Shown: one piece after another, positions 42,049 to 49,069 of the stretch
How the letters are laid out: every line of letters starts with the position of its first letter
Position numbering within the stretch: the stretch's first letter is position 1
Source: Candidatus Pacearchaeota archaeon CG10_big_fil_rev_8_21_14_0_10_34_76
GTDB lineage: Archaea; Nanobdellota; Nanobdellia; Pacearchaeales; GW2011-AR1
Assembly (NCBI GenBank): GCA_002763075.1
Contig: PFDB01000002.1
Coordinates: 126,286-189,970, forward strand
Length of the DNA: 63,685 nt
Reading direction: 5' to 3'
Notes under the pieces: generated by a model
Seen by the model: the letters and a program-made list of their open reading frames with translations, nothing else
Database searches by the model: none
Told to the model about the DNA's origin: nothing
Position numbers and translations under genes: made by a program

Positions 42049-42063
42049 ATACACCTCCTTTCA
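42049..42063 (-). promoter_or_regulatory. Strong Shine-Dalgarno sequence
   Basis: On the minus strand AAAGGAGGTGTATAA lies directly before the ATG at 42046. This near-perfect complement to the 16S 3' end contrasts with most genes here, which look leaderless. Confidence 0.8.
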
Positions 42064-42214
42064 AATGGGTTGAATTATCCATTTTATAGAAATTGATGGG
42101 AAAAGTTGTTTAAATATGTTTCTTTTTTCTTGACGATTTTGAGAAACTGCTATTTCTTTTAATCCTTAAAAAAGAAAGAATTAATGAAAAAAATTAGGTT
42201 TTTCGGGCGCAATC

Positions 42215-42241
42215 GGCGCTTCGCGCCTCAATTTATTGAGG
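42215..42241. repeat. Two overlapping inverted repeats in a GC-rich island
   Basis: GGCGCTTCGCGCC (5-bp stem, 3-nt loop) is followed, with a 2-nt overlap, by CCTCAATTTATTGAGG (7-bp stem, 2-nt loop). The two structures cannot form at once, so they could switch. Flanked by T-rich DNA in a non-coding stretch between the 48-residue gene and the repeat cluster. Confidence 0.7.
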
Positions 42242-42293
42242 TAATTTTTTCTTGATAGGGGGGGACTTATTTTTAAGTATCTGGAGAGTTTTC

Positions 42294-42440
42294 AAGGGTG
42301 TTTTTGGGTGTTTAAGTGGTGTTTAAGTGGTGTTTAAGTGTGTTTTTTTAATTACCCTCGCTGTTTAGGGGTGTTTAAACAGCTGTTTAAAATAAATCCT
42401 AGGGTGTTTTTGGGTGTTTAAGTGGTGTTTAAGTGTGTTT
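42294..42440. repeat. Iteron-like GGTGTTTAAGT direct repeats
   Basis: Three adjacent copies of the 11-mer GGTGTTTAAGT at 42307-42339 and two at 42413-42434. Each group is set in a larger duplicated context (AAGGGTGTTTTTG / TAGGGTGTTTTTG before, TGTGTTTTTT after). They lie in the 455-nt non-coding stretch upstream of the winged-helix gene at 42502. One inverted relative (TTAAACACC) occurs inside that gene at 42608-42616. Confidence 0.9.
42374..42391. promoter_or_regulatory. 18-bp perfect palindrome
   Basis: TTTAAACAGCTGTTTAAA is a perfect palindrome midway between the two iteron groups and about 110 nt upstream of the winged-helix gene. Its core AAACAGCTGTTT occurs again at 42631-42642 in that gene, and AAACAGCTG at 42742-42750. 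Confidence 0.9.
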
Positions 42441-42501
42441 TTTACTACTTTTTTAGGTAAAATTACGAAAGATTTATATACGATAAATCATAGAAATCTA
42501 T

Positions 42502-43140
42502 ATGTTTTGGATATTTAATGGTAAAAAAAGAGTAGAAAATCTTGAAGAAAATACTAAGAGGGGTTTTGAAGAAGTAAAAAAAGATTTTGAAGGTGTTGGT
42601 AAATGGATTAAACACCTAGACAACAGAGATAAACAGCTGTTTGATATTATTCGAGAGATAAAATCAGAATTGTCCTCGATTAATGATGAGGTTGATGGTT
42701 TGAGAGAAGCTCTTTCTTTAATGAATTTTGCCTCTGAGGGCAAACAGCTGTCCAAAAAACAAACAGGTGTTGGTAAACAGATGCCTGTTTATAGTGTTCA
42801 AGAACCTGTCCAAACACCTGTCCAAACAGGCAATTTTCACCAAATTTTGCAGAATTTGAGTGCGAACGAAAGATTGATAGTTCTTACACTTTTGAATGCG
42901 GAAGGAGATATGAAGTTAAGTTATGAGGATATTGCTAAGCTACTCGGAAAAGAGAGATCTACGATTAGAGGGCAAATAAACTCAATAAAACAGAAAAGTG
43001 AGAGTTTAGTATATGAATTAACCGAACCTAATGGGAAGAAAAGAGTGTATATCCCTGAAGAAATTAAAGAAAAACTGCTGAAATACGCGAAAGTGAGAGT
43101 TGGCAATGATAAAAAATCTGAAAAAAAGAGGAAAAAGTGA
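42502..43140 (+). CDS. Coiled-coil / linker / winged-helix DNA-binding protein A
   Basis: A 212-residue protein. Residues 1-75 form a charged coiled coil (RVENLEENTKRGFEEVKKDF). Residues about 80-115 are a low-complexity linker (PVYSVQEPVQTPVQTGN). Residues about 115-200 are a winged helix (LSANERLIVLTLL, then YEDIAKLLGKERSTIRGQIN and wing NGKKRVYIP). The C-terminal domain aligns with that of protein B (43435-44181). The linker DNA is full of AAACAG/CCTGTTT repeats. A TATA-like GATTTATATACG lies about 25-30 nt upstream. Probably binds the surrounding repeats. Confidence 0.75.
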   Translation: MFWIFNGKKRVENLEENTKRGFEEVKKDFEGVGKWIKHLDNRDKQLFDIIREIKSELSSINDEVDGLREALSLMNFASEGKQLSKKQTGVGKQMPVYSVQEPVQTPVQTGNFHQILQNLSANERLIVLTLLNAEGDMKLSYEDIAKLLGKERSTIRGQINSIKQKSESLVYELTEPNGKKRVYIPEEIKEKLLKYAKVRVGNDKKSEKKRKK

Positions 43141-43296
43141 GAGAAAAATGAGAATTTATGGAAAATCTGTAAAAGTGAGTGCTTGGAAGTATGAAAAATT
43201 AGAATTTTTTGATGGAAAAGTGAGTGATATTTTTTATTTTTTGGAAGGAATTGAAAAGTGAGCATAATCATTGTGCAAAAAAATTAAAAAAGTGAG
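42994..43296 (+). repeat. AAAAGTGAG direct repeat array
   Basis: Six exact copies of AAAAGTGAG in the same direction start at 42994, 43133, 43171, 43216, 43254 and 43288, with a one-mismatch copy (GAAAGTGAG) at 43089. Most spacings are 34-45 nt. The array covers the 3' end of the winged-helix gene and the following spacer, so it is not a product of coding alone. Confidence 0.85.
43148..43261 (+). CDS. Possible 37-residue small protein
   Basis: An open frame from the ATG at 43148 to TGA at 43259-43261 (MRIYGKSVKVSAWKYEKLEF, with a second part DGKVSDIFYFLEG). It starts 7 nt after the stop of protein A. It overlaps the AAAAGTGAG array, so it may be a chance frame. Confidence 0.35.
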   Translation: MRIYGKSVKVSAWKYEKLEFFDGKVSDIFYFLEGIEK

Positions 43297-43297
43297 G

Positions 43298-43326
43298 AAA
43301 AATTGCCTGTTTGGCGTGCAATTTTT
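43298..43326. terminator. Inverted repeat between convergent genes
   Basis: AAAAATTGC (43298-43306) pairs with GCAATTTTT (43318-43326) around an 11-nt loop, ending in a T run. This could end transcription from the left. The stretch from here to 43434 contains a second small hairpin (AGCCCTTTGGGGCT) and no gene. Confidence 0.5.
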
Positions 43327-43434
43327 CTGATTAGGTGGGCTGAAATAGCCAAAACCGAGCCCTTTGGGGCTTGAGGGGGCTAAATTTGGATTTAGTGTGA
43401 ACCTTATAATTTATTCGGTATAGCGGATAGTCCA

Positions 43435-44181
43435 TTAGAGTGTTCTGAGTTGGTGGATTGTTTCAAGGGTGACTATTTTTCTGAGATCTTTTGAAATTGA
43501 AAGGGTTATCCTTTTGTTGTTTTCCTTAAGTTTATCGACGGGAATGCCTTTTTTAATGAGTCTTAGAACATAATCTCTGATAGAACTTTCTGTTAATTTG
43601 AGTTTTTCTGAGAGAATTGAATAATCGACGATGAATCCTTGTTCTTCTAGTTCGTATATTGTGCTAAATACTTGCATTTCTTGCGAGGTTAATCTTTTGA
43701 ATTTAAAACGAACTTCTTTCTTTAATTCGTCGAGGGATCCTAGAAGTTCTGATGCTCTGTGTATTTGGGTTAAAATGTGGGGTTTTTCTATGTTTTTTGA
43801 GGTTTTTAATGTATTCTCTTGTATTTCTGGCAGTTTTATGTGTAGTTCTGATGTGTTCAATGGTAGATTTTGAGGATTTTTCTCTGTTTTCCAGTGGAAA
43901 TAGGGGGGTTGTCTGTCTGTCTGTTGGTCTGTCTGTCTGTCTGTCGAAACCCCTTCATTTCCAGTGGAGATTGTTGAAATTTGGCTTTTTACGGCTTCTA
44001 GAGACAAATTATGTGTTGGAGTGTCTGTCTTATGTCTGTTGTCTGTCTGTTTCTTTAGTATTTCTGTCTGAATTTCATTTAATTCTTGTATAGTTCGTTT
44101 TAATTCTTGAAGTTCATAGTATAAGAAATCTATATCTTGTCTTGCATTAGCGAAGGCTTCCTTTATTTTGTCTTCCTGCAT
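43435..44181 (-). CDS. Coiled-coil / linker / winged-helix DNA-binding protein B
   Basis: A 248-residue protein of the same plan as protein A: coiled coil (about 1-48, FLYYELQELKRTIQELNEIQ), a long polar linker (about 49-150, with TDRQTDQQTDRQ), and a winged helix (about 160-248: LTSQEMQVFSTIYEL, YSILSEKLKLTESSIRDYVL, NNKRITLSIS). The linker DNA is packed with TGTCTGT repeats on the plus strand and two origin-recognition-box-like sites. Converges with protein A. A role in replication, partition or autoregulation is inferred. Confidence 0.75.
   Translation of the reverse strand: MQEDKIKEAFANARQDIDFLYYELQELKRTIQELNEIQTEILKKQTDNRHKTDTPTHNLSLEAVKSQISTISTGNEGVSTDRQTDQQTDRQPPYFHWKTEKNPQNLPLNTSELHIKLPEIQENTLKTSKNIEKPHILTQIHRASELLGSLDELKKEVRFKFKRLTSQEMQVFSTIYELEEQGFIVDYSILSEKLKLTESSIRDYVLRLIKKGIPVDKLKENNKRITLSISKDLRKIVTLETIHQLRTL
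43889..43971. promoter_or_regulatory. Two inverted ORB-like sites flanking a TGTC tetranucleotide array
   Basis: Plus-strand TTCCAGTGGAAATAGGGGGG (43889-43908) and minus-strand CTCCACTGGAAATGAAGGGG (within 43950-43971) resemble the archaeal mini-ORB (TTCCASTGGAAAC plus a G run). The G runs face each other. Between them, 43909-43945 is an almost pure TGTC tetranucleotide repeat. More TGTCTGT copies follow at about 44019-44070. All lie inside the coding linker of protein B. Confidence 0.65.
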
Positions 44182-44264
44182 GGTTTTTTTACTCTTGGAG
44201 AGAATTTAAGGATTTGTGTTCAGAAGAAGTTTATATATATTAAAGATTTTTATATTGCAGAGAA

Positions 44265-44702
44265 ATGGTGACTTTTCGGGGTGTTGAAGCCTTAGATCCT
44301 GATTGTGGTAATGTCTTTATTTATAGGTTTAATGGACATCCCAATTTAAACATGGCTACATCATACAAGGGGTTACTAATTGAATCTTCTGTTTCTCCTA
44401 AAGATATAGCTGTGAATCTAATTCGGTTAGACTGTTGTTTTCCTAATGGGTTTAAGTCTCCTATGGACCGACTTGTCAATGGACCTCCAGATGGGTTAAG
44501 AGCTGATTCTTTTGATGAAATTTTTGATGAGATTGATAGAGATTCAGAATTTTATACGCCTGTCGGTAGGCATTCATTTACACCTATTCCAAAAGAAGAC
44601 TGGGAGACTCTCATCGAAAGGGTTGAATCTGAAAGATATAAAGAGTGGCTTATTAAAAAATTGGGCCCTAGGGGATTTTATTGTGAATTTTCGTTAGGAT
44701 GA
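44265..44702 (+). CDS. Hypothetical protein
   Basis: A 145-residue soluble acidic protein (GVEALDPDCGNVFIYRFNGH, SFDEIFDEIDRDSEFY, KEDWETLIERVESERYK). No family recognised. A TATA-like TTTATATATATTAAAG lies about 25-35 nt upstream. It overlaps the convergent gene at 44678 by 25 nt. Confidence 0.6.
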   Translation: MVTFRGVEALDPDCGNVFIYRFNGHPNLNMATSYKGLLIESSVSPKDIAVNLIRLDCCFPNGFKSPMDRLVNGPPDGLRADSFDEIFDEIDRDSEFYTPVGRHSFTPIPKEDWETLIERVESERYKEWLIKKLGPRGFYCEFSLG

Positions 44703-44965
44703 TATTTTTTGAAGACGTCGTAGGCCTCATTTGAAAGTCTCCAGCGTTCTCTTCTAATATAATCTAATCCAGAAGAAGACTTCTTTATTTTAACTATAAG
44801 CTTGTTTTTTTCTAAGTCTTTGAGAAGGGCCTTTGTGAATTCTTCATCGCGAATGATTTGTTCTGCGATTTTTGAGGTGAAGTTAGATTCTGGAGATATG
44901 GAAAATAGGTAGTGTAGGATTTGTTCTGAGATTTTGTCTCTTTTAATTTTAGATATTGGAGGCAT
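44678..44965 (-). CDS. Small winged-helix DNA-binding protein
   Basis: A 95-residue protein with a winged-helix pattern: ISEQILHYLFSISPESNFTS, then EFTKALLKDLEKNKLIVKIK as recognition helix and wing, and a C-terminal helix (SNEAYDVFKKYHP). Likely a transcription regulator. It overlaps the hypothetical gene at 44265 and may control it. Confidence 0.65.
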   Translation of the reverse strand: MPPISKIKRDKISEQILHYLFSISPESNFTSKIAEQIIRDEEFTKALLKDLEKNKLIVKIKKSSSGLDYIRRERWRLSNEAYDVFKKYHPNENSQ

Positions 44966-45003
44966 TAAAATAATTGTACTGAGAAGTATTAAAGTTATTC
45001 GGT

Positions 45004-45294
45004 TTAGTAGTTAGGGTTGTGGGTGCCTGGGCCTACGTAAACTGCTAGATCTGCTGCAGTTATTGTGCATGCTCTTTCAATAGCTTCGAAGGTTGGGCGG
45101 GCTGCACGGTCAAGGTCTGTTTCTCTTTCCATTTCTTTTCTGTATTCCTGTGCTTCTGGGCTGTTTGGATTTTCTCTTATATATTTAGATTTTGCAAGTG
45201 CTTTACTAACTAACTGTGCGAGATTGGAGTCATAGCTTCTTTTACGATTTGGATCTCTTTTGTGTGTGGGTGGTAACATTGGATTATAATTCAT
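45004..45294 (-). CDS. Hypothetical protein
   Basis: A 96-residue polar, mostly helical protein (LAQLVSKALAKSKYIREN, EAQEYRKEMERETDLDRAAR). It ends with ADLAVYVGPGTHNPNY. No family recognised. Upstream of the winged-helix gene in the same direction with a 38-nt gap. Confidence 0.55.
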   Translation of the reverse strand: MNYNPMLPPTHKRDPNRKRSYDSNLAQLVSKALAKSKYIRENPNSPEAQEYRKEMERETDLDRAARPTFEAIERACTITAADLAVYVGPGTHNPNY

Positions 45295-45353
45295 TAGTTA
45301 AAAAATAATCTGGAAGTTAATATAATTATCGATAGATATAAATAAATTTGATT

Positions 45354-45644
45354 ATGAAAACATATATGGAAACATCTTTTGGAAGTTTAGAGCCCCTGCT
45401 TGAGCACGAAGGAAAGCTTGTTGCTGAACTGGCTACTTTTCATAAAGAAGGAAGAAGCCATACTCATGATGATTGGGAAATTTGTTATGTTATCAAGGGG
45501 GAAGGAATAATTATTTCTGGAGAAAATAAACATGGAGTGAAGGAAGGAAGTGTTGTACTTATTCCGCCTAAAACTGGACATTGGATGATCCAATCTGGAG
45601 ATAAAGAACTTAAGATTTTGTTGGTTTATTCTAAAAATAGATGA
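45354..45644 (+). CDS. Cupin-fold protein
   Basis: A 96-residue single-domain cupin. Motif 1 is SHTHDDWEICYVIKGEGII (metal ligands H, H, E) and motif 2 is GSVVLIPPKTGHWM. The ATG at 45354 is used; a TTG two codons earlier is in frame. A TATA-like GATATAAATAAA lies about 20 nt upstream. Small cupins act as sugar isomerases, dioxygenases or sensors; this one cannot be assigned further. Confidence 0.85.
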   Translation: MKTYMETSFGSLEPLLEHEGKLVAELATFHKEGRSHTHDDWEICYVIKGEGIIISGENKHGVKEGSVVLIPPKTGHWMIQSGDKELKILLVYSKNR

Positions 45645-45681
45645 GCGGAAGCTTTAAATGTTTAATTTTTCTTAAATTTTG

Positions 45682-45960
45682 ATGGATCCTCTTAAAAGAA
45701 CCTTTGGATATGAAGCATCTAATGAGCTTTATTTTGTGAAAGAAAGAGTTGATTTAGATAGACAGCGGAAAAGATTGTCTAAGAATATGGGAGTTGCTGC
45801 TGGAGTTTTAGTTGGGGGGCTTGTTTTAGGCCGAGTGATGGGAGTATATGATATTTACATTTCTGGAGAGTTTCCTAATGGAGGCATTGTCATAGAATGG
45901 GATCAGGATGGAAAAAGAGATTTTTTAGATAAATTAGATAAAAAACCATTTGAACGATAA
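45682..45960 (+). CDS. Small membrane protein with an acidic EF-hand-like tail
   Basis: A 92-residue protein: a charged start, one membrane segment (MGVAAGVLVGGLVLGRVMGV, about 36-55), and an outside tail with VIEWDQDGKRDFLDKLDKK. The DQDGKRD part resembles a calcium loop but lacks a full 12-residue pattern. Layout is like the EF-hand protein at 37593. Family not recognised. It ends 28 nt before the helicase gene. Confidence 0.5.
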   Translation: MDPLKRTFGYEASNELYFVKERVDLDRQRKRLSKNMGVAAGVLVGGLVLGRVMGVYDIYISGEFPNGGIVIEWDQDGKRDFLDKLDKKPFER

Positions 45961-45988
45961 TTCTTTAAACTCGTAATTCTGAGAAATA

Positions 45989-48604
45989 ATGCTCAATATG
46001 GCTCGGGAAATAACCTTTATGGAAGAGCCTCATGCTGCTGCTGAAGTTAGAAAGATATTACATCCGCTTGTTGCTGAATGGTTTTTTAGGAAATTTGACG
46101 ACTTTTCGCTGACACAGTTGTATGGGGTGAAGACAATATCTGACAGGAAAAATATACTGATAAGTGCGCCTACTGGAGGGACTAAGACACTTACTGCCTT
46201 TCTTGGAATAATAAATTATGTTGTTGGGTTGGCCTTGAAGAATGAACTTGAAGAAAAAATTTATGCAGTTTATGTTTCACCTTTAAAGGCATTGAGCAAT
46301 GATATTTTTGTGAATTTGGAAGCTCCCCTTAGTGAAATTTACGATCTTGCAAAGGAAAGGGGGCTTGAAATGCAGAATATTAGGGTAGGTGTTAGGACTG
46401 GGGACACTACGGTTTCTGAAAGGGCGAAACATGCTAGAAAAGTTCCCCATATTTATGTCACGACCCCTGAAAGTCTTGCTATAGTACTTACTACAACTAA
46501 ATTTGTAGAGAATCTTTCTGCTTTAGAATTCATTATAGTAGATGAGATTCATGCCATGGCAAATAAAAGGGGCGTATATATGAGCTTAACATTGGAAAGA
46601 CTTTGTGAATTAAGTTTGATTGAACCAGTTCGTATTGGACTTAGTGCGACTATTGCTCCTCTTGAAGATATTGCAAGATTTTTAGTTGGAGAAGGAAGAG
46701 ATTGTCTTATAGCAAGGGTAAAATTAATGAAAAAAATTGATATTGGGTTAATATCTCCTGCAAAAGATTTGATTGAAGCAGATAGCATTCAAAGTCAAAA
46801 GGAATTGTATAAGATTTTAGATGGATTAATACAAGACCATAAAACAACTTTAATTTTCACAAATACGCGGGCTGCAACTGAAAAAATAATACATTATCTT
46901 GATTTGCATTTTCCTGGAAAATATAACGAGTTAATTGGAGCACATCATAGTTCTATGAGCAAAGAAAATAGATTTGAGATAGAAAATAAGCTTAGAAAGG
47001 GGGAATTGAAGGTTGTTGTGACCTCTACTTCGTTAGAGCTTGGCATTGATATTGGAAACGTTGATTTGGTTATATTACTGAGATCTCCGAAAGGAGTTGC
47101 TCGAGCATTACAAAGAATTGGAAGGGCAGGACATAAATTACACAGCAATCCTAAGGGAAGATTTATTGTGACTGACCGAGATGATCTTATTGAATGTGGT
47201 GTGATGATGAAAGGCATGATTGAAAATAAGATAGATAGAGTTGATATTCCTAAAAATGCCTTAGATGTCCTTGCGCAGCAGATATATGGTATGGCAATTT
47301 CTAAAATATGGAGGGCTGAGGATATGCTTAAGATGATACGAAAAAGTTATTGTTATGCTGATTTAAGTGAAGAAGATTTTTTTGCTGTTGTTTCTTATTT
47401 GGCAGGGGATTACGCCTTGGAACACAGACACGTTTATGCAAAAATCTGGTATGATGCAACTAGTGGAGAGATTGGAAAGAGAGGAAAGACTGCTAGGATA
47501 ATTTATATGACTAATATTGGGACTATACCTGAAGAGGGTTTTATTTCTGTGGTTATAAGTGCTCCAGTGGAAAAGAGGGGGCAGATTATTGGCAAGATTG
47601 ATGAAGCCTTCTTGGAGAAGATGAAAAGAGGAGATGTGTTTGTTTTAGGAGGACATAAATATCAATTTATTAGAAGTCAGGGCATGAAGGCTTATGTTAT
47701 TGCAGATGTTTCTAAAAGCCCCACCATACCTTCTTGGTTTAGTGAAATGCTTCCATTAAGTTATGATGTTGCTATTGAAATCGCTAAATTTAGAAGACTT
47801 GTTAAGGAGAAGATAGAAAATAAGAAGAAAACTTTAGATTTTATCAAGGAATATTTGTATTGTGGAGATATTGAAGCAGACCAAATGTATGATTATTTAT
47901 CTGAGCAAGCGAAATTTAGTGAAATCCCTACAGATAAAGAATTGATAGTTGAAAAATTCAAAAGTGATAAAGAATATTTGTTGTTTCATAGTATGTATGG
48001 GAGAAGAGTAAATGATGCTCTTTCTAGGGCGTATGGGTTTGCTGCTGCAAGATTGAAACATAGAGACATTGAAGTAGGAATAAATGATAACGGATTTTAT
48101 CTTGCTGGGGAGAAGCTTGATGAAAATAAAATTTTAGATTGGGTGAAGGCAAAAGACCTTGAATTAATATTAAAAGAGGCTATAGAAACAACTGATGTTT
48201 TAAGAAGAAGATTTAGGCATTGTGCTTCAAGAAGCTTGATGATATTAAGAACCTATAAAGGAAGAAGCAAGACTGTTGGAAAACAACAAATGCATTCTCA
48301 TTTCTTGTTGGCTGCTGTTAGAAAAATAAGTAATGAGTTTCCGATCTTACAAGAAGCAAGGAGAGAGGTATTTGAAGACGTGATGGATATACATCGGGCT
48401 AAGGGAATTTTGAAAGATATAGAGAATGGAAAGATAAAAGTAAAAAAAGTTAGGACGCCATTGGTTTCGCCGTTTGGATTGAATTTAATATTACAAAGTC
48501 ATGCTGATTTAATAAGAATGGAAGAAAAACTGCAATTTTTAAGGAGAATGCATAAACTTCAAATGGGCATTATTGAAAGCAAAGAAGGAAATGGGAAGGA
48601 ATAA
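45989..48604 (+). CDS. lhr: Lhr-type superfamily 2 ATP-dependent helicase
   Basis: An 871-residue helicase. Two RecA domains carry ISAPTGGTKTLTAFL (Walker A, about 57-71), VDEIHAMANKRG (DEIH, about 183), GLSATIAPLEDIA (SAT), IFTNTRAATEKI, TSTSLELGIDIGNVDLV and RALQRIGRAGH. The remainder fits the winged-helix and C-terminal domain of Lhr-core (860-900 residues). The Walker A has GGTKT where most Lhr proteins have GSGKT; the lysine and threonine are kept. It is followed by a phosphoesterase, a common partner. Works in DNA repair or RNA unwinding. Confidence 0.92.
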   Translation: MLNMAREITFMEEPHAAAEVRKILHPLVAEWFFRKFDDFSLTQLYGVKTISDRKNILISAPTGGTKTLTAFLGIINYVVGLALKNELEEKIYAVYVSPLKALSNDIFVNLEAPLSEIYDLAKERGLEMQNIRVGVRTGDTTVSERAKHARKVPHIYVTTPESLAIVLTTTKFVENLSALEFIIVDEIHAMANKRGVYMSLTLERLCELSLIEPVRIGLSATIAPLEDIARFLVGEGRDCLIARVKLMKKIDIGLISPAKDLIEADSIQSQKELYKILDGLIQDHKTTLIFTNTRAATEKIIHYLDLHFPGKYNELIGAHHSSMSKENRFEIENKLRKGELKVVVTSTSLELGIDIGNVDLVILLRSPKGVARALQRIGRAGHKLHSNPKGRFIVTDRDDLIECGVMMKGMIENKIDRVDIPKNALDVLAQQIYGMAISKIWRAEDMLKMIRKSYCYADLSEEDFFAVVSYLAGDYALEHRHVYAKIWYDATSGEIGKRGKTARIIYMTNIGTIPEEGFISVVISAPVEKRGQIIGKIDEAFLEKMKRGDVFVLGGHKYQFIRSQGMKAYVIADVSKSPTIPSWFSEMLPLSYDVAIEIAKFRRLVKEKIENKKKTLDFIKEYLYCGDIEADQMYDYLSEQAKFSEIPTDKELIVEKFKSDKEYLLFHSMYGRRVNDALSRAYGFAAARLKHRDIEVGINDNGFYLAGEKLDENKILDWVKAKDLELILKEAIETTDVLRRRFRHCASRSLMILRTYKGRSKTVGKQQMHSHFLLAAVRKISNEFPILQEARREVFEDVMDIHRAKGILKDIENGKIKVKKVRTPLVSPFGLNLILQSHADLIRMEEKLQFLRRMHKLQMGIIESKEGNGKE

Positions 48605-48628
48605 AAAGCTTGAAAAATACCTTGATAT

Positions 48629-49045
48629 ATGGGAAAAGTGCTTGGTGGGTTGTTTTTTTTATTTTTTGGAGTCTTTTATTTTATTTTACATGGTGGAATA
48701 ATTTTACTTCATTCGCATTTTAAGGGTGAATTTTCAATTTTTTTTATTTTTAAAATTATAACAATTTCGTTGGGCTTTTTTGTTTTAGGTGGCATCTTGC
48801 TTTTTAAAAAGAAAGAAAATGGGTTTTTCAAGTGGGGTTTTAGAGGAATTGTTATAGTGGCTATATTGGAAATTCTGGTTGATATTTTTAGTTCGTTGGG
48901 GGGGGTTCCTTTATCACTTTCGGCCTCTTATTGGATTCCTGATTTTGTTTATATGGTTGGAGCGGTTGCAATTATAATTGGTTTATTTAAAAAAGATGAG
49001 TTACTTGACCCTAGAATTAATTTGCAAGGTTATCAAAAACCTTAA
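48629..49045 (+). CDS. Hypothetical four-helix membrane protein
   Basis: A 138-residue protein with about four membrane segments (LGGLFFLFFGVFYFILHGGI, IITISLGFFVLGGILLF, GIVIVAILEILVDIF, VYMVGAVAIIIGLF). No catalytic motif. It sits between the helicase and phosphoesterase genes in the same direction, 24 nt after the helicase. Function unknown. Confidence 0.7.
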   Translation: MGKVLGGLFFLFFGVFYFILHGGIILLHSHFKGEFSIFFIFKIITISLGFFVLGGILLFKKKENGFFKWGFRGIVIVAILEILVDIFSSLGGVPLSLSASYWIPDFVYMVGAVAIIIGLFKKDELLDPRINLQGYQKP

Positions 49046-49069
49046 TTAGTCTTTTTCTTGCGAGTTTCT

